From contig JAICXV010000238.1 in assembly GCA_025934545.1 (NCBI GenBank), positions 1-5,131 on the forward strand: a stretch of DNA of 5,131 bases. Direction: 5' to 3'. Below the pieces are notes generated by a model, which had not been told where the DNA came from, did not search any database, and saw nothing but the letters and a program-made list of their open reading frames with translations. Made by a program: the position numbers and the translations under genes. Each line of letters begins with the position of its first letter. The first letter of the stretch is position 1. This DNA is from Verrucomicrobiia bacterium (GTDB lineage: Bacteria; Verrucomicrobiota; Verrucomicrobiia; Limisphaerales; Palsa-1400). Of the stretch, positions 1-5,131 are shown piece by piece.

Positions 1-487
1 AACTCAACACGCTGTTCGTCGACCAAAAACTCGGCCAGACCGTCGGTCCGTAACCGCTGTCGCCGAAAAATGCAAACTCCGTCAGGTTTGGCGAGAGATG
101 ACCGTTGCCGCGATAAAAGTTCGGGCCGATCGCATCGACAAAATTCTGCAGTCCGACGCACAACGGAAAACTGTAGGGCTTGCCGGCATTCACTCCGATG
201 GCGAGATCGCGCAACGTCAGATCGAACGCCAGCGTGAAGTCATCGCTTTTGCCGAGGATGGTGCCGAGCGGATGATAAAAGTAGGTGTTCGTTTGCGAAG
301 AATCCCAGGTGAACTGCAGGTTGTGATTTGTCGGGTTCCAGGAAGCGAGGTTGGTGTTTCCAAAAACTTTCCATCCACGCAACGCGGGGTCCGTGGAAAG
401 ATCTTCAGTCAGCACCGCCGCGTTGAGTGACAACGTGGCGATGCCGAACAAAAGGCCAATCGCAGCGCGGACTTTAGTTCGCTTCAT
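1..487 (-). CDS. Secreted protein of unknown function, second gene of B12-riboswitch operon (3' end off window)
   Basis: The frame stays open from an ATG at 487 to the left edge, giving 162 residues and no stop, so the C-terminus is missing. The N-terminus is a clear Sec signal peptide: basic MKRTKVR, a hydrophobic stretch at about residues 9-21, and a likely cleavage after LNA (residue 23 or 24). The mature part is rich in aromatic residues and Asn/Thr (for example GWKVFGNTNL at 38-47, TWDSSQTNTYF at 60-70, HPLGTILGKSDDF at 72-84). This looks like a beta-sandwich exported protein of the kind common in Verrucomicrobiota, but I cannot name the family or a function. It lies 67 nt downstream of the 258-aa gene on the same strand and is probably co-transcribed under the B12 riboswitch. 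The start is uncertain. An in-frame ATG at 520 would add 11 residues, and the 487 ATG has a GGAG directly abutting it, too close for a normal ribosome site. I prefer 487 because it gives a standard signal peptide. The start codons overlap a degenerate palindromic repeat. Confidence 0.82.
   Translation of the reverse strand, partial: MKRTKVRAAIGLLFGIATLSLNAAVLTEDLSTDPALRGWKVFGNTNLASWNPTNHNLQFTWDSSQTNTYFYHPLGTILGKSDDFTLAFDLTLRDLAIGVNAGKPYSFPLCVGLQNFVDAIGPNFYRGNGHLSPNLTEFAFFGDSGYGPTVWPSFWSTNSVLS
461..485 (-). repeat. Degenerate inverted copy of palindromic repeat, inside start of secreted-protein gene
   Basis: Read on the minus strand from 485, this segment (GAAGCGAACTAAAGTCCGCG, then CTGCG) matches the plus-strand repeat starting at 527 with only two substitutions over the first 20 bases. 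The palindrome is decayed here: the GCGGACT arm has become GCGAACT. The segment encodes residues about 2-9 of the signal peptide (KRTKVRAA). The similarity is seen directly. That the gene start was built from a repeat copy is inference. Confidence 0.5.
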
Positions 488-526
488 CTCCGATAGGAAT
501 CTTGCGCCAAGGAAGTTCATGACGTC

Positions 527-550
527 GAAGCGGACTGAAGTCCGCGCTCC
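527..550 (+). repeat. REP-like palindromic repeat in intergenic gap
   Basis: This contains a near-perfect palindrome at 530-545: arms GCGGACT and AGTCCGC around a 2-nt centre. It lies in the 67-nt gap between the two secreted-protein genes, immediately after the stop codon (557-555) of the upstream gene. There is no T-run, so it is not an obvious intrinsic terminator. In RNA it would form a short stable stem that could stabilise the upstream message or reduce readthrough. I associate GCGGACT..AGTCCGC elements with dispersed repeats in Verrucomicrobiota genomes, from memory. Within this window only the degenerate copy at 461-485 is present. Confidence 0.6.
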
Positions 551-554
551 AGTG

Positions 555-1331
555 CTATTTTTTCGGTCCTCGGCGCGGTCCCGACACAGCAGCGAAGCCG
601 TCGATCTCCGCCTTGCCGCTCAAGACGTCGACACGAATGTAACGGATCTCGGGCAGATTAACGGGGCGGCCTCTCGCATCGAGAGCCCAGGAAATGTCAA
701 AACTCGCTCCGCCTGCTGAGCCGTTATAGAGCGCATGGATCTGATCGAGGGTCAGGCCCGCCATGTCGGCTTGCGTCAAGGAAGGATCGAGTGCCGTTTG
801 AAAATCGCCGCTCCCATCAGTCGGGAATAAATAATCGACCGCGGGCGCGCGTGCTGGATCGAGCACATAGAAATTAACGCCGTCACGACTGACCGACACC
901 AGCGTCTGTCCGGTGCTCTGTCCGAACAAAGACCCATCCGTCGACGGTGTGCCGATCCAATTGAACGTCGTGAAATCAAAATCATTCGTGATGATAAATC
1001 CAGAATTGCCGTAGATGATGAAGTCGCGCCCGAACGGATTGACCGGCAAATTCACAACCGGCGTATCGAACCGGACCGTTACCCAACCGCCGGCGCCGAC
1101 AGATAGAATTTGATTCGTGCCGTAAGGAGGATCAAACGGGTCGGTCGATTCTCCAAATGGATTCACCGTCGACGGTTGCCCAAGCACAACCGATGTGTCG
1201 TTCGTGAAGTGAGAACTGGTACCGGTGCCGGGATTGTAGCTGACAACTTGATTGGCAAATGTGGCCGCGGCGTGAACGGTCGCGGAACAAAGCAACGCAC
1301 CGAGCGCTGCAAACAACAAACTTTTCTTCAT
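555..1331 (-). CDS. Secreted beta-rich surface/periplasmic protein of unknown function, first gene of B12-riboswitch operon
   Basis: The protein has 258 aa. It starts with a textbook Sec signal peptide: MKKS, a hydrophobic core LLFAALGALLCSA, and a likely cleavage after VHA (residue 21). The mature protein begins with FANQVVSYNPGTG and continues with DPFDPPYGTNQILSVGAGG (64-82), a DFIIYGNSGF segment (103-112), TDGSLFG (131-137), a DGVNFYVLDPARAP segment (150-163), and RVDVLSGKAEIDGF near the C-terminus (233-246). This pattern fits a family of exported 'cell surface' proteins in Verrucomicrobiota and Planctomycetota whose members often carry a PEP-CTERM anchor. Here the tail ends in RRGPKK with no anchor, so the product is probably soluble in the periplasm or released. 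The biochemical role is unknown. Its place directly behind a cobalamin riboswitch and terminator suggests expression under B12 limitation and perhaps corrinoid binding or uptake (inference). The ATG at 1331 is supported by the signal peptide and by GGAAAGAAG at 1346-1338. The second operon gene follows after 67 nt. Confidence 0.88.
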   Translation of the reverse strand: MKKSLLFAALGALLCSATVHAAATFANQVVSYNPGTGTSSHFTNDTSVVLGQPSTVNPFGESTDPFDPPYGTNQILSVGAGGWVTVRFDTPVVNLPVNPFGRDFIIYGNSGFIITNDFDFTTFNWIGTPSTDGSLFGQSTGQTLVSVSRDGVNFYVLDPARAPAVDYLFPTDGSGDFQTALDPSLTQADMAGLTLDQIHALYNGSAGGASFDISWALDARGRPVNLPEIRYIRVDVLSGKAEIDGFAAVSGPRRGPKK

Positions 1332-1438
1332 ACTGGTCTTCTTTCCATTTTCGGCCGGGCGCGCGGGAGCGTGCCACAGCCAATTGTTTTAACGGGAGAC
1401 CAGTGCGGAGCCTGAAAATAAAAAACCTTCAGACTCCG
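1332..1438 (-). promoter_or_regulatory. Post-terminator leader hairpins abutting the start codon
   Basis: Two helices are visible in the minus-strand RNA. The first is an 11-bp stem (one G-U pair), CGGAGTCTGAA (1438-1428) with TTCAGGCTCCG (1416-1406), around a U-rich loop. The second is an 8-bp perfect helix, ACTGGTCT (1404-1397) with AGACCAGT (1339-1332), whose 3' arm lies between the probable Shine-Dalgarno sequence and the ATG at 1331. The first stem shares its 5' arm with the intrinsic terminator's 3' arm, so the two cannot coexist. The second could restrict ribosome access. The pairings are seen; regulatory roles are inferred, and the helices have not been folded by program. Confidence 0.4.
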
Positions 1439-1457
1439 ACAAAACGGGGAATGAAGG
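1415..1457 (-). terminator. Intrinsic terminator in riboswitch leader (attenuator)
   Basis: On the minus strand, CCTTCA (1457-1452) pairs with TGAAGG (1431-1426). An inner CCG/CGG or TCC/GGA stem fills the loop. The outer arm is followed at once by TTTTTTATTTT (1425-1415). This is the layout of a rho-independent terminator, and it lies between the cobalamin aptamer and the first gene, about 84 nt before its ATG. It is therefore the likely transcriptional expression platform, switching the operon off when B12 is bound. A competing small hairpin, GAATG-CCTT-CATTC (1462-1449), would sequester the terminator's 5' arm and could act as an antiterminator. That last point is inference. Confidence 0.62.
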
Positions 1458-1469
1458 CATTCATCGAAT

Positions 1470-1548
1470 CTCGTGGAAAACAGATCCACGAGTCTGGCCT
1501 CATCCTTCTCTTGTCGGAGAAGTGCCCGGCTCTTGTGCAAGAGATGAG
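1470..1548 (-). promoter_or_regulatory. Leader hairpins between aptamer and terminator
   Basis: Two further stems lie between the aptamer and the terminator. A long interrupted hairpin pairs CTCATC (1548-1543) with GATGAG (1504-1499) and TCTTG (1542-1538) with CAAGA (1513-1509). A perfect 8-bp hairpin pairs CTCGTGGA (1492-1485) with TCCACGAG (1477-1470) across a 7-nt loop. Neither is followed by a T-run. They may transmit the aptamer state to the terminator or simply be spacer structure. Confidence 0.4.
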
Positions 1549-1559
1549 CAGACGAGCAT

Positions 1560-1715
1560 TACCAGGCTGATATCCTGACTTCGGGCTATTGACCGCCCTC
1601 CCGCCTTCCCGGTATCGCGTTGGTTGATGCGACGACCAGTGGCATTGGGAGTTTGTCACCCGTTACAGTGGCGCAACCGTCCTCGATTCACACGAGGTTC
1701 CCAGCGTTGGCAACG
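1560..1715 (-). promoter_or_regulatory. Cobalamin (B12) riboswitch aptamer
   Basis: Read 5' to 3' on the minus strand, the conserved blocks of the cobalamin riboswitch class appear in order: GGGAACC (1702-1696), a CCTCG-TGTGAAT-CGAGG hairpin (1697-1681), the B12-box core GCGCCACTGTAAC (about 1674-1662), ATGCCACTGG (about 1645-1636), CCGGGAAGGCGGGAGGG (about 1612-1596), and CCGAAGTCAGGATATCAGCC closing at about 1565. GCTG (1705-1702) can pair with CAGC (1569-1566) to close the core. The aptamer points at the 258-aa secreted protein about 230 nt downstream, with a terminator between them. The ligand (adenosyl- or another cobalamin) is not determined. Outer boundaries are approximate. A TTGACT at 1745-1740 is a possible -35 box, but no good -10 follows it. 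Confidence 0.93.
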
Positions 1716-1841
1716 TTTCGACTTTCAAAGAACATTTCGAGTCAATGCTTCCGCGCGAAAATTGGCAAGCGAAATTCCACATGCTGCGCGCCCGCCTATT
1801 TTTCTTGCCATGTCTTTGACTGAGGACTACCCATTGGCCTA

Positions 1842-4010
1842 ATGGCCCACGACGTTTTTGTCAGTCATTCTTCCAAAGACAAACCCGTCGCGGATGCCGT
1901 CGTTTCACTTCTGGAATCGCAAGGAATTCGCTGCTGGGTTGCGCCAAGAGATATTCTGCCGGGAATGGATTGGGGCAAATCCATCGTTCAAGCCATCAAA
2001 GGCGCACGCGCGATGGTGCTGATTTTTTCCGCGAACGCGAACAGCTCTTCGCAGATCAATCGCGAAGTGGAACGCGCGGTGAATCGTGGAATCCCGGTGA
2101 TTCCGTTGCGCATTGAAAACGTAACGCCCGACGAATCGTTGGAATATTTTATCAGCACGCCTCATTGGCTCGATGCGTTCACGCCGCCGCTGGAGAAGCA
2201 TTTGCAATATCTCGCGCAGGTCGTGCGGAAGATATTGGAATTGCCACCACCTTCGGAACCGGTGGTGGTCGGGCCGGGCGAAAAAACGGCGGAAGGGCAG
2301 CCCCACCTTGCAACTGCGACCGCTGTTTCACCGCAATCGCCCCAATCAAAACCCGAAACGCAAGTCGCTAACTTTCCGAGTGCACCGGACGACCGGCATG
2401 TGCAGCCAAATCAAAAACCATCTGGTAGAAAAACCGCCGGCATAATTGTTGCATTGGGCGTCGTAACAATCGCCGCCTTGGGTGTCTGGTATGCGCAGTC
2501 CGGTCGGAAGGCGAAGGCGCCTGAGCGTGGACCTTCGTCCGACATGACTACACCTACACCGGTTAAGATCAGCACCGCGCCAAAAGCGGAGCCGCAGCTT
2601 GACGACCAAAAACAAGCGGACGCCGATTACCGACTCGGCGTCCTGCATCAGTACGGTGCGCCGGGAATTAAAATCAGTTCTGCCAAAGCCCGAGAATACT
2701 ATCAAAAGGCCGCGGCCCACAATTTGCCCGAGGCTTTGGCCAGCATGGGTTTCATCGCAGTTCCCTTTTTAAGTTTATCAACCACCAACGTCGATGTCGC
2801 CTACGAGTGGTTTGCCAAGGCGATTTCGTTTGGGCTGCGAGAAAAGGTTGACAAAGGGGAGTCTGACTCGCAATTTCTTCTCGCTCGCATGTATTTGGAA
2901 GGGGTCGCCGTCTCCAAGGATCCGGTAAAGGCCGTTGAGCTGTTTCAAAAAGCCGCTGACCAGGGAAATGTGCGTGCGCAATTATTTCTGGGCATCGCCT
3001 ACGCATCGCACAATGGTGTCGAGGAAGATATTCCAAAGGCGCTCGACCTCTGGAAGAAAGCTGCCGCGCAGCGCGATGCCTTTGCGGAATTTCTCGTCGG
3101 TGACTTTTATCAAAGTGGCTACGGTATTAGAGGCACCGATACCCATTTACCTCAAAATTTTTATGAAGCAAAACGTTGGTATCAGCAGGCCGCAGATCAG
3201 GGCCTCGCTGTCGCCGGATATGCGCTGGCCGACCTTTACGACCGCGGTGCGGGCGTAGCCAAGGATGCATTGCAAGCAGCCACGCTCCGTCAGGCTGCGG
3301 ACGCCTCCGGTGATGAATTTACGAAAGGTATGGCCCAATCGCAGCTTCGCGCTCAACGCATCATGTGCATGAATAATCTTAAGCAAATGGGTGTCGCATT
3401 TAGAGTTTGGGCGGGCGACAACAACGACCGCTTTCCCTTTAATACTCCGTCAAAAGAGGGCGGCACGCTTGAATATTGCAAGACAGCCGACAATGGCTTT
3501 GATTCGAACAGCTATTTGCATTTCATGGTGATGTCGAATGAATTGGTTTCGACGAAGGTTTTGGTTTGTCCCGCTGATTGGGCTCGCGAAACCGTCACAA
3601 ATTTTGCGGCCCTAAAAGATGCGAATGTAACGTATCTCGTTCATACCGGAACAAACGTTGCTGACATTTTCCCAACGGAGATTCTCGCCATTTGTCCGCT
3701 TCACGGAAACTGTCTATGGTGTGATGGCAGCGTTCAGGCGGGAACAAACGGATTGTTTTTTGCTTCTGCGGAGCAACTGGCTAAAGAAACGGAACACAGT
3801 TGCATCAACAACCTTCGTATTATTGACGCAGCAAAACAACAATGGGCTTTGGAAAATAAAAAGACGTCTAACGACACACCGACTTCCGACGATTTGCCTA
3901 AGTACATTCGAGGTGACAAGCTTCTGAAATGTCCGGCCGGAGGAGTTTATTTGATTAACGCTGTGGACAAAAATCCAACCTGCAGCGCTGCCGGCCATAA
4001 ACTCCCGTAA
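1842..4010 (+). CDS. TIR domain - transmembrane - Sel1 repeats - pseudopilin-like C-terminus protein
   Basis: The protein has 722 aa. Residues about 2-133 form a TIR domain: DVFVSHSSKDKPVAD, GIRCWVAPRDILPGMDWG, VLIFSANANSSSQ, then INREVERA, where E75 fits the catalytic glutamate of NAD-cleaving TIRs, and TPHWLDAFTPPLEKH. A Pro/Gln-rich linker (about 134-196) leads to one membrane helix (about 199-217). After a charged Pro-rich spacer come about six Sel1-like repeats (about 259-490), for example SQFLLARMYLEGV..DPVKAVELFQKAADQG at 343-375. Residues 504-635 resemble a pseudopilin globular domain (QRIMCMNNLKQMGVAF, VLVCPAD, HGN..CDGSV), and 650-722 resemble a second one (HSCINNLRIIDAAKQQWALE, KCPAGGVY, PTCSAAGH). 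Neither has the FTLIE-type N-terminal helix. By family knowledge, TIR cleaves NAD+ or makes signalling nucleotides, and Sel1 repeats bind protein. If TIR is cytoplasmic, the repeats and Cys-rich tail face the periplasm, suggesting an envelope sensor (inference). The ATG follows an in-frame stop at 1821. GAGGA (1822-1826) is 15 nt away, so the ribosome site is weak. Confidence 0.92.
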   Translation: MAHDVFVSHSSKDKPVADAVVSLLESQGIRCWVAPRDILPGMDWGKSIVQAIKGARAMVLIFSANANSSSQINREVERAVNRGIPVIPLRIENVTPDESLEYFISTPHWLDAFTPPLEKHLQYLAQVVRKILELPPPSEPVVVGPGEKTAEGQPHLATATAVSPQSPQSKPETQVANFPSAPDDRHVQPNQKPSGRKTAGIIVALGVVTIAALGVWYAQSGRKAKAPERGPSSDMTTPTPVKISTAPKAEPQLDDQKQADADYRLGVLHQYGAPGIKISSAKAREYYQKAAAHNLPEALASMGFIAVPFLSLSTTNVDVAYEWFAKAISFGLREKVDKGESDSQFLLARMYLEGVAVSKDPVKAVELFQKAADQGNVRAQLFLGIAYASHNGVEEDIPKALDLWKKAAAQRDAFAEFLVGDFYQSGYGIRGTDTHLPQNFYEAKRWYQQAADQGLAVAGYALADLYDRGAGVAKDALQAATLRQAADASGDEFTKGMAQSQLRAQRIMCMNNLKQMGVAFRVWAGDNNDRFPFNTPSKEGGTLEYCKTADNGFDSNSYLHFMVMSNELVSTKVLVCPADWARETVTNFAALKDANVTYLVHTGTNVADIFPTEILAICPLHGNCLWCDGSVQAGTNGLFFASAEQLAKETEHSCINNLRIIDAAKQQWALENKKTSNDTPTSDDLPKYIRGDKLLKCPAGGVYLINAVDKNPTCSAAGHKLP

Positions 4011-4058
4011 CTGAACCAGTCCTGGAAATCAAAGACGCCCGTTGCCTTTTCCAGCGTT

Positions 4059-4064
4059 TATAAT
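4059..4064 (+). promoter_or_regulatory. Possible -10 box (TATAAT) before small membrane protein
   Basis: A perfect TATAAT lies 13 nt upstream of the ATG at 4078, which would give a leader of only a few bases. This fits the lack of any Shine-Dalgarno sequence before that ATG. No convincing -35 hexamer is present at 16-18 nt, so the match may be chance. If real, the right-hand gene pair has its own promoter, separate from the TIR gene. Confidence 0.28.
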
Positions 4065-4077
4065 TTACCATTCCGAC

Positions 4078-4320
4078 ATGCAACCCGACCGAAAGATGTG
4101 GTTCCCGGCTAAGAAATACGGGGGGGGGTGGGGTGCACCGTGTTGTTGGCAGGGCTGGATTGTCTTATGCGTTTGGGTTGCATTGACGATTGCTGCAGTC
4201 GCGTTTCTTTCTCAAAACGTTGTGGCGATGGAACTCGTCGTCGCCGTGATGACTTTTATTCTCGTCGGCATTTGCTGGTGGAAAGGTGAAAAACCAAAAT
4301 GGCGATGGGGCAACAAATAG
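4078..4320 (+). CDS. Small two-helix membrane protein of unknown function
   Basis: The protein has 80 aa from the ATG at 4078. It begins MQPDRKMWFPAKKYGGGWGA, then WQGW, followed by two hydrophobic segments (about 27-45 and 49-67) and a basic, Trp-rich tail (WWKGEKPKWRWGNK). I recognise the WFPAKKYG-x-GWG...WQGW...KGEKPxWRWG layout as a conserved small membrane protein of unknown function, from memory. The Cys pair (22-23) is in the loop before helix 1. A TTG at 4042 would add 12 residues without conserved character, and an ATG at 4096 would start right at the conserved MWFPAKKYG. Neither 4078 nor 4096 has a strong ribosome site. The gene overlaps the next one by 22 nt. The G-only stretch in YGGGWG is encoded by nine consecutive Gs. 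Confidence 0.75.
   Translation: MQPDRKMWFPAKKYGGGWGAPCCWQGWIVLCVWVALTIAAVAFLSQNVVAMELVVAVMTFILVGICWWKGEKPKWRWGNK
4120..4133 (+). repeat. Poly-G tract inside coding region
   Basis: Nine consecutive Gs (4120-4128), one T, then four Gs (4130-4133). The tract encodes the Gly-Gly-Gly-Trp-Gly part of the small membrane protein, and a one-base length change would frameshift it. Such tracts are prone to polymerase slippage and to sequencing error. In this assembly the frame is intact. Confidence 0.9.
4281..4288 (+). promoter_or_regulatory. Ribosome binding site within upstream gene, sets the acyltransferase start
   Basis: GAAAGGTG lies 10 nt before the ATG at 4299 and inside the end of the small membrane protein gene. 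It favours 4299 over the second in-frame ATG at 4305, and it supports translational coupling between the two genes. Confidence 0.55.
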
Positions 4321-5131
4321 GTAATCCTGCATCAGCGACGACGGCTGAATCGACTTCCGCCGCAACGCCAACACGCCTGATATCCCTCGACGTCTTTCGC
4401 GGCGCTACGATGGCTTCGATGCTTCTGGTCAACAATCCCGGCGATTGGAGCAACCTCTACGAACCGCTCGATCACGCGCCATGGAACGGTTGGACATTCA
4501 CCGACCTCATTTTCCCGTTCTTTCTCTGGATCGTCGGCGTCGCCATTCCATTTTCGATCGGTCGCAAAATCGAATCGGGCGAAGCGCCGGGCAAATTGTT
4601 TTTCAAAGTGCTGCGGCGGTCGATGATCCTTGTTGCCATCGGCATCGCGCTGAACGGATTTCCGTTTTATGATTTTTCGACGATTCGCATTCCCGGCGTT
4701 CTGCAACGTATCGGCGTGTGCTATTTCTTCGCCGCCGCCATTTATTTAATGACCGGCATTCGCGGACAAATCGCCGCCATTGTTACTCTTCTCATTGGTT
4801 ATTGGTTGTTGATGGCGTTCGGGCCCGTGCCTGGCGTCGGCCACGGAGTTATGACCGTGCACGGCAATTTTTCGGAATACATCGACAGCCTGATTTTCCC
4901 GCATCACGTCTACAAAGAAATGGCGCCCCGCGATCCGGAAGGTTCCATCAGCACTCTTCCCGCTATCGCGAGCGTGCTGTTCGGCATTATGGCCGGCCAC
5001 ATTCTGCGCAGCCGCAAAACGCAATCCGAACAAACCGCCTGGCTTTTCGTTTTCGGCAACATCTTGTTGTTTGTTGGTTCGATCATGAATTGGTGGCTGC
5101 CCATCAACAAAAAGCTTTGGACCAGTTCCTA
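4299..5131 (+). CDS. HGSNAT/DUF5009-like multi-pass acyltransferase (3' end off window)
   Basis: The frame is open from the ATG at 4299 to the right edge (277 codons). After a Ser/Thr/Ala-rich N-terminal tail (about 1-25) comes RLISLDVFRGATMASMLLV (26-44), then DHAPWNGWTFTDLIFPFFL (58-76), RRSMILVAIGIALN, IRIPGVLQRIGVCYFFAA, a segment of further membrane helices, and SISTLPAIASVLFGIMAGH. This is the signature of the bacterial relatives of heparan-alpha-glucosaminide N-acetyltransferase (COG4299-type), which move an acetyl group from cytoplasmic acetyl-CoA to an amino sugar across the membrane. H59 in HAPWNG aligns with the histidine that carries the acetyl group in human HGSNAT, as far as I recall the motif. 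Family members are about 350-400 aa, so roughly a third is missing. The substrate in this organism is unknown; a glucosamine-type envelope or scavenged sugar is plausible. The gene overlaps its upstream neighbour by 22 nt. Confidence 0.88.
   Translation, partial: MAMGQQIGNPASATTAESTSAATPTRLISLDVFRGATMASMLLVNNPGDWSNLYEPLDHAPWNGWTFTDLIFPFFLWIVGVAIPFSIGRKIESGEAPGKLFFKVLRRSMILVAIGIALNGFPFYDFSTIRIPGVLQRIGVCYFFAAAIYLMTGIRGQIAAIVTLLIGYWLLMAFGPVPGVGHGVMTVHGNFSEYIDSLIFPHHVYKEMAPRDPEGSISTLPAIASVLFGIMAGHILRSRKTQSEQTAWLFVFGNILLFVGSIMNWWLPINKKLWTSS

Noticed and set aside
98..719. Plus-strand open frames opposite the secreted-protein genes.
   Set aside because: The minus strand carries signal peptides and coherent protein motifs in these stretches. 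The plus-strand frames are compositional shadows; one of them translates the palindromic repeat.
1328..1540. Open frame of 70 codons in the riboswitch leader (minus strand) whose stop overlaps the ATG at 1331 as ATGA, suggesting a leader peptide with coupled translation.
   Set aside because: It starts at a TTG without a ribosome site, its sequence is fully taken up by hairpins and the terminator, and the product has no protein-like pattern. The overlap is probably chance.
1740..1745. TTGACT on the minus strand as the -35 box of the riboswitch operon promoter.
   Set aside because: The placement is right, but the sequence 17 nt downstream (GTCGAA) is a poor -10, so I do not call a promoter.
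1620..1842. Two plus-strand open frames between 1620 and 1842 immediately before the TIR gene.
   Set aside because: They run antisense through the conserved cobalamin aptamer, have low-complexity basic composition and no recognisable motif.
4015..4026. Short inverted repeat CCAG-TC-CTGG after the TIR gene as a terminator.
   Set aside because: Only a 4-bp stem with a 2-nt loop and no T-run follows. Nothing in 4011-4077 looks like an intrinsic terminator.
1842..4320. A Thoeris-like or CBASS-like defence island around the TIR gene.
   Set aside because: No ThsA, cyclic nucleotide synthase, nuclease, or other defence effector is present. The neighbours look like housekeeping or envelope genes, so only a single-gene system is possible from this window.
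4256..5110. Minus-strand open frames opposite the acyltransferase.
   Set aside because: The plus strand encodes an unmistakable membrane acyltransferase in one continuous frame. The reverse frames are Arg/His-rich shadows.

Overview
The window most resembles a Verrucomicrobiota chromosome (Limisphaerales/Pedosphaera-like). This is inferred from gene style, not from a marker gene. The clues are secreted beta-rich proteins with Sec signal peptides, pseudopilin-like globular modules of the kind abundant in that phylum, a small 'WFPAKKYG' membrane protein, and a GC-rich palindromic repeat of the 'GCGGACT..AGTCCGC' type. There is no rRNA, tRNA, CRISPR array, transposase or phage gene.

Left arm, minus strand (about 1-1720): a cobalamin (B12) riboswitch at about 1560-1715 is followed by a structured leader with a convincing intrinsic terminator (1457-1415). 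Next come two genes for exported proteins of unknown function: a complete 258-aa protein (1331-555) and a second one that starts at 487 and runs off the left edge. They read as one B12-controlled operon. A palindromic repeat sits in the 67-nt gap between the genes, and a degenerate inverted copy overlaps the start of the second gene.

Middle, plus strand (1842-4010): a 722-aa multidomain protein carries an N-terminal TIR domain with the expected catalytic glutamate, a proline-rich linker, one transmembrane helix, about six Sel1-like repeats, and a C-terminal region resembling two pseudopilin globular domains without their N-terminal helix. This architecture is the most unusual feature here.

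Right arm, plus strand (4078-5131): a small two-helix membrane protein overlaps by 22 nt the start of a multi-pass acyltransferase of the heparan-alpha-glucosaminide N-acetyltransferase (HGSNAT)-like family, which runs off the right edge. These two genes are probably translationally coupled. A link to the TIR gene is possible but not shown.

In functional terms, the left arm looks like a B12-responsive envelope function, perhaps corrinoid capture (inference). The TIR protein is a candidate membrane-tethered NAD-cleaving or signalling receptor. The right arm looks like cell-envelope sugar acylation.
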